This document shows positions 20,523-23,920 of a stretch of 23,920 nucleotides of DNA, in pieces. Under the pieces are notes generated by a model. It saw only the letters and a program-made list of their open reading frames with translations. It did not search any database and was not told the origin of the DNA. Every line of letters starts with the position of its first letter. Within the stretch, counting starts at the first letter, position 1. Source of the stretch: an uncultured Oscillospiraceae bacterium (GTDB lineage Bacteria > Bacillota > Clostridia > Oscillospirales > Ruminococcaceae); assembly GCA_900552845.1 (NCBI GenBank), contig USBC01000005.1, positions 1 to 23,920 on the forward strand, given 5' to 3'. A program made the position numbers and the translations under genes.

Positions 20523-21293
20523 TCAGCCCGCCGCAATATCACTGATGACCTTGATGAACAGAAGCACCAGCACCGTAATGATGACCGGACGCACAATCCT
20601 GCTGCCGTTCTTCATCATCATGCCGGAACCAATCACATGCCCCAGCAGGCAGAAGCCGCCGGAGATCAGCCCCAACACCACCAGCACCTGTCCCTTAACC
20701 AAGAACAGAACCAAGCTAGTGGCGTTGGAGGAAAGATTGACGAGCTTGACGGTGCCGCTGGCACGCTCCAGTGTCATTTTGCACAAGCCGGTGTACAGCA
20801 TCAGCAAAAAGGTGCCGGTGCCGGGGCCGTACAGACCGTCATACAGCCCGATGACAAGAGAAAGCACTGCGGCAAGGATCAGCTGGCAGCTGCGGGGAAT
20901 GGTGCTTGGCGGCATTTCTCCGGCGGGGGCAGGCTTGCGCCGCAGCACCACCACGGCAACCACCGGCAGGGTGGCAAGCAGCAGGTAGCGGATATACTGC
21001 TGCGGAACAAGCAGAATGAGCCGTGCGCCGAGATTGGCGCCGAGGATTGCCATAACCATGCAGGGCAGCGCCGCCTGCCAATCCACATAGCCGTTTTTCA
21101 GGTAACGGAGCGTGGAGGCAGTGGTGCCCATGGTGGAGCTCATTTTATTGGTGGCAATGGCTTGATAAGGAGGCAATCCCGCCAGCAGGTAGGCAGGCAG
21201 AGAGATCAGTCCGCCGCCACCGGCAATGGCATCAACAAAGCCGGCAAGAAAAACCAGCGGACAGATAATGAGAAGTGCTTTTGGTTCAGGCAT
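20523..21293 (-). CDS. TSUP family (TauE/SafE) membrane transporter
   Basis: 256 residues, about eight hydrophobic helices in two halves. The conserved N-terminal FLAGFVDAIAGGGGLISLPAYLLAGLPPYQAIATNKMSS and the second-half LVIGLYDGLYGPGTGTFLLM are typical of TSUP carriers, which move sulfonates, sulfite or related anions; the substrate is not set by sequence. I place the start at the second ATG (21293): with the promoter's start site near 21325 it leaves a 30-base leader with GGAGAAAGAAG, whereas the first ATG (21314, seven residues longer) has no ribosome binding site. Either remains possible. Confidence 0.88.
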   Translation of the reverse strand: MPEPKALLIICPLVFLAGFVDAIAGGGGLISLPAYLLAGLPPYQAIATNKMSSTMGTTASTLRYLKNGYVDWQAALPCMVMAILGANLGARLILLVPQQYIRYLLLATLPVVAVVVLRRKPAPAGEMPPSTIPRSCQLILAAVLSLVIGLYDGLYGPGTGTFLLMLYTGLCKMTLERASGTVKLVNLSSNATSLVLFLVKGQVLVVLGLISGGFCLLGHVIGSGMMMKNGSRIVRPVIITVLVLLFIKVISDIAAG

Positions 21294-21331
21294 AGGGGGG
21301 TCTTCTTTCTCCATATAAAAATAATATAAAA

Positions 21332-21360
21332 GTTATACTATTTCGGCTGCCAAAAGTCAA
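21332..21360 (-). promoter_or_regulatory. Promoter of the TSUP / flavin reductase operon
   Basis: Minus strand TTGACT (21360-21355), 17-base spacer, TATAAC (21337-21332). Confidence 0.7.
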
Positions 21361-21371
21361 GGGAAGCCGCC

Positions 21372-21399
21372 TTTACAAGCGAGCTAAAAATGATATAAT
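21372..21399 (+). promoter_or_regulatory. Promoter of nadE
   Basis: TTTACA (21372-21377), 16-base spacer, extended -10 TGA-TATAAT (TATAAT at 21394-21399). Back to back with the TSUP promoter. Confidence 0.7.
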
Positions 21400-21457
21400 A
21401 ATTTTAAAGGGTCTGCAAAAGCTGCGGACAAATCCCGTCCTTTCCATTTTTCTTTCA

Positions 21458-21491
21458 AGGAGGAGGCAGCCGAGTCTGCCGGTATCAAGCC
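21458..21491 (+). promoter_or_regulatory. Distant ribosome binding site of nadE with an intervening hairpin
   Basis: AAGGAGGAGG (21458-21467) lies about 24 bases before the ATG, too far for normal use. GGCAG / CTGCC (21466-21470, 21476-21480) can fold between them and shorten the distance. Confidence 0.45.
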
Positions 21492-23408
21492 ATGAAATAC
21501 GGATTTATCAAGGTCGCTGCGGCAAGCCCCGCTTTGCGGGTCGCCGATTGCCGCTACAATGCGGAGCAAAGCGCCGCTGCCATGCAAAGAGCTGCGGCGG
21601 CGGGCGTTCGCCTTTTGGTGCTGCCGGAGCTGGGCTTGACCGGCTATACCTGCGGTGATCTGCTGCTGCAGCCGGTTTTGCAGCAGGGAGCGCTGCACGC
21701 ATTGCAGACGCTGCTTGCCGTCAGCGCAGGCTTGCCGATGACGACGGTAGCCGGACTGCCGCTGGAGGTCGAGGGAAAGCTGTATAACTGTGCCGCTGTG
21801 CTGCATGGCGGGAAGATTTTGGGGGTGGTGCCCAAGACCAATCTGCCGAATTACGGCGAGTTTTACGAGGCACGCTGGTTTACCCCTGCTCCTGCCGAAA
21901 CCAAAGCTATCTCACTGCTGGGGCAGCAGGTCCCCTTCGGCACCGACCTTCTGTTCTGCTGCCGCGAGCTGCCGGAATATAAGCTTGCTGTGGAAATTTG
22001 CGAGGACCTGTGGGTGGCGCTGCCGCCCAGCACCCGCCATGTCATGGCAGGCGCTACGGTCATTGCAAACTGTTCTGCCAGCGATGAAACCATCGGTAAG
22101 GCAGAGTATCGCCGCGAGCTGATCACCGGTCAAAGCGCCCGTTTGATGGCAGGCTATCTGTATGCCGATGCCGGACGGGGTGAATCCACCACTGACATGG
22201 TGTTTGCCGGGCATGATCTGATTGCGGAAAACGGCAGGCTGCTGGCGGAAACCGCTCTGTTCACCAATGAGATGATCGTCACTGAAATAGATGTCCACCG
22301 CTTGACCGCTGAGCGCCGCCGCACCAACACATGGCGGGCTGCGGATTCTGCCGGCTATACCATTATCCCGTTCTCGTTGCCTGCCGAGGTGACCACCCTG
22401 ACCCGCTTGATCGATCCGCACCCCTTTGTCCCTGCGGACAGCGCCGAGCGGAAACAGCGCTGCGAAGCGATCCTGACCATGCAGGCGGAGGGGCTGCGCC
22501 GCCGCCTGGAGCATATCGGCTGCCCCTGTGCGGTACTGGGGATCTCCGGCGGCTTGGATTCCACCCTGGCGCTGCTGGTTGCGGTGCGTGCGTTGGATCT
22601 TCTGGGGCGTCCCCGTACCGATATGATCGCTGTGACAATGCCGGGCTTCGGTACCACCCACCGCACCCGCTCCAATGCCGAGCTTCTTTGTGAAAAGCTG
22701 GGCGTGACGCTGCGCACCGTTTCCATTGCAGCAGCGGTACGGCAGCATTTTAAGGATATCGGGCACGACGAGAGTGTGACCGACACCACCTATGAAAATG
22801 CGCAGGCACGGGAGCGTACGCAGGTACTGATGGACATAGCCAACCAGGAAAACGGTATTGTGGTGGGCACCGGCGATCTTTCGGAGCTGGCGCTGGGCTG
22901 GGCAACCTATAACGGCGACCATATGTCGATGTACGGTGTCAACTGCTCCGTACCCAAGACTCTGGTGCGACACATGGTCGAGTGGGCCGCGTCGGTGGAG
23001 ACGAACGACGCCCTGCGCCTTGCGCTGGAGGATGTGGCCGCAACGCCCGTAAGTCCCGAGCTGCTGCCCGCAGACGAGAGCGGAAACATAGCCCAGAAGA
23101 CCGAGGATATAGTCGGGCCGTACGAACTCCACGACTTCTTCCTCTACAAATTCGTGCGACAGGGTTTCCCGCCCTCGAAGATACTCTTTCTGGCCATGCA
23201 CGCCTTCGACGGACGCTACGACCGTGCTACCGTGATCAAGTGGCTCAGGATATTCTTCCGCCGCTTCTTTGCCCAGCAGTTCAAGCGTTCGGCCCTGCCC
23301 GACGGACCAAAGGTAGGAAGCGTCTCACTCTCGCCCCGCGGCGACTGGCGCATGCCGTCGGATGCCTCGGCCGCAGAGTGGCTGCGCGAATGCGACTCGC
23401 TGGAATAA
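21492..23408 (+). CDS. nadE: Glutamine-dependent NAD+ synthetase, chimeric reading frame
   Basis: Makes NAD+ from deamido-NAD using ammonia from glutamine. 638 residues, full length. N-terminal nitrilase-type amidase with triad Glu46, Lys115 and Cys170 (EICEDLW), then the synthetase domain with P-loop GISGGLDST at about 350-358 and GTGDLSELALGWATYNGDHMS at 459-479. The C-terminal LPDGPKVGSVSLSPRGDWRMPSD is intact. The frame is continuous, but base composition and codon choice change near residues 470-492. Before that it reads like the rest of the window; after it Ile is often ATA, Ser TCG and Arg CGA or AGG. I take the first three quarters as the Clostridia gene and the end as a Bacteroidota homologue joined by assembly. 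The full-length protein shown here may not exist in nature. Confidence 0.9.
   Translation: MKYGFIKVAAASPALRVADCRYNAEQSAAAMQRAAAAGVRLLVLPELGLTGYTCGDLLLQPVLQQGALHALQTLLAVSAGLPMTTVAGLPLEVEGKLYNCAAVLHGGKILGVVPKTNLPNYGEFYEARWFTPAPAETKAISLLGQQVPFGTDLLFCCRELPEYKLAVEICEDLWVALPPSTRHVMAGATVIANCSASDETIGKAEYRRELITGQSARLMAGYLYADAGRGESTTDMVFAGHDLIAENGRLLAETALFTNEMIVTEIDVHRLTAERRRTNTWRAADSAGYTIIPFSLPAEVTTLTRLIDPHPFVPADSAERKQRCEAILTMQAEGLRRRLEHIGCPCAVLGISGGLDSTLALLVAVRALDLLGRPRTDMIAVTMPGFGTTHRTRSNAELLCEKLGVTLRTVSIAAAVRQHFKDIGHDESVTDTTYENAQARERTQVLMDIANQENGIVVGTGDLSELALGWATYNGDHMSMYGVNCSVPKTLVRHMVEWAASVETNDALRLALEDVAATPVSPELLPADESGNIAQKTEDIVGPYELHDFFLYKFVRQGFPPSKILFLAMHAFDGRYDRATVIKWLRIFFRRFFAQQFKRSALPDGPKVGSVSLSPRGDWRMPSDASAAEWLRECDSLE
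22900..22970. other. Probable chimeric junction between two genomes
   Basis: Codon use, ribosome-binding-site use and gene content change here, inside the segment coding WATYNGDHMSMYGVN, which is nearly invariant between phyla and so a natural place for a misassembly overlap. The exact base cannot be fixed by eye. Confidence 0.75.
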
Positions 23409-23563
23409 CACGCCACGAAAAGCATTCCCGGAAAAGGCCTCCGCACGGCAAAAGCCATACCCCTTGCCGCCGGACATAAAATAGATATAGATAAATATTA
23501 TTCTCTCGGCGGGACGGCTTAATAGGGAAGGGATAAAATATATAGAACATAAATCGCGTTTAT

Positions 23564-23920
23564 ATGAAACGGACAGCTATAATATTTCTGCTCATGCTGT
23601 CGGCCGCGACAGCTGCTCAGGCACAGAACAATCTCTTCGATATCTTGAAGGGAGCGGCATCGGCCGCCGTGGACAAGGCCACCGACGGAGCCTTCACCTC
23701 GCAGCGCATAATCGGCTCATGGAGCTACGCCAAACCCGGACTGCGTCTGTCGTCCGACAACGCCCTCTCGGAGATTGCGGCCGCAGCCGCCGTCTCGACC
23801 GTCGAAGACAAGATATCGAAATATTACGAGATGGTGGGCATACGCGAGGGGGCCTGCACCTTTGTCTTCAACAGCGACGGCACCTTCACCTCGACCGTAG
23901 GCGCCAAGACCATAAACGGC
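23564..23920 (+). CDS. Secreted DUF4923-like (lipocalin-like) Bacteroidota protein, 3' truncated
   Basis: 119 codons, open to the window edge. A signal peptide MKRTAIIFLLMLSAATAAQA with a cleavage site before QNN is followed by LFDILKGAASAAVDKAT, IIGSWSYAKPGLRLSSDNALSEIAAAAAVSTVEDKISKYYEMVGI and an ACTFVFNSDGTFTST strand pattern. This order resembles DUF4923 proteins that I associate with Bacteroidales such as Alistipes. The start has no Shine-Dalgarno (AT-rich TTTATATG), normal for Bacteroidota and unlike every gene upstream of the junction. Many ATA codons. The 155-base gap before it (23409-23563) shows no promoter or terminator I can name. Confidence 0.65.
   Translation, partial: MKRTAIIFLLMLSAATAAQAQNNLFDILKGAASAAVDKATDGAFTSQRIIGSWSYAKPGLRLSSDNALSEIAAAAAVSTVEDKISKYYEMVGIREGACTFVFNSDGTFTSTVGAKTING

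Noticed and set aside
21912..23201. 429-codon open frame on the minus strand inside nadE
   Set aside because: It is opposite a full NadE frame with intact catalytic motifs; high GC makes long antisense frames common.
1..23920. CRISPR array, phage or defence system
   Set aside because: No regularly spaced direct repeats, integrase, terminase or effector-like genes were seen; the only tandem repeats are in coding linkers.

Overview
The window reads as two organisms joined together. Bases 1 to about 22,900 look like one Gram-positive, Clostridia-type chromosome, probably Oscillospiraceae/Ruminococcaceae (genus not determinable here). Signs are moderately high GC, strong Shine-Dalgarno sites, consensus sigma-A promoters, DnaD plus DnaC/DnaI-like loader genes, the rpsF-ssb-rpsR operon, and families typical of Clostridia (DUF5685, DUF4364, TIGR03905-type TSCPD). 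From about 22,900-22,970 to the end the DNA looks like Bacteroidota (Alistipes-like): ATA, TCG and CGA codons become common, ribosome binding sites disappear, and the last gene resembles a secreted family known from Bacteroidales. The switch falls in the most conserved part of nadE, so I read it as an assembly chimera rather than a natural fusion.

Layout, left to right: end of an ABC importer operon (permease, ATPase; 1-1600). A three-gene operon of a DUF5685 protein, a J-domain protein and a membrane protein (1794-3807). An NfeD/SPFH membrane-microdomain pair (3952-5344). Thymidine kinase, a 26-residue membrane peptide and a YbaK-type deacylase (5600-6752). On the minus strand: a lipoprotein with DPVT repeats, the rpsF-ssb-rpsR operon and a RING-finger/DUF2628 membrane protein (6800-10009). 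prfB without the usual programmed frameshift (10277-11395). A minus-strand operon dnaD-like, dnaC-like, tcdA, elbB-like (14801 down to 11463). A plus-strand operon of TSCPD protein, unknown protein, DUF4364 protein and membrane protein (15101-16924). tRNA-Val(CAC) (16988-17064). A 271-bp MITE-like element (17192-17462). A CmpB-type membrane protein, metK, a minus-strand TSUP transporter plus flavin reductase pair, and nadE.

Most of the window is housekeeping: translation (S6, S18, RF2, tRNA-Val, tcdA, YbaK), replication (SSB, DnaD, DnaC-like), and cofactor or nucleotide metabolism (MetK, NadE, Tdk). No phage, CRISPR or defence island is visible. The most interesting signals are: (1) the chimeric join; (2) a DUF5685 protein whose two aspartate-rich motifs resemble squalene/phytoene synthases, translationally coupled to a J-domain protein with a FUS-like SYGQ linker and a cysteine-rich tail; (3) structured elements placed between an extended -10 promoter and the start codon in three separate leaders (two arrays of GC-rich triloop hairpins and one TA-flanked MITE).
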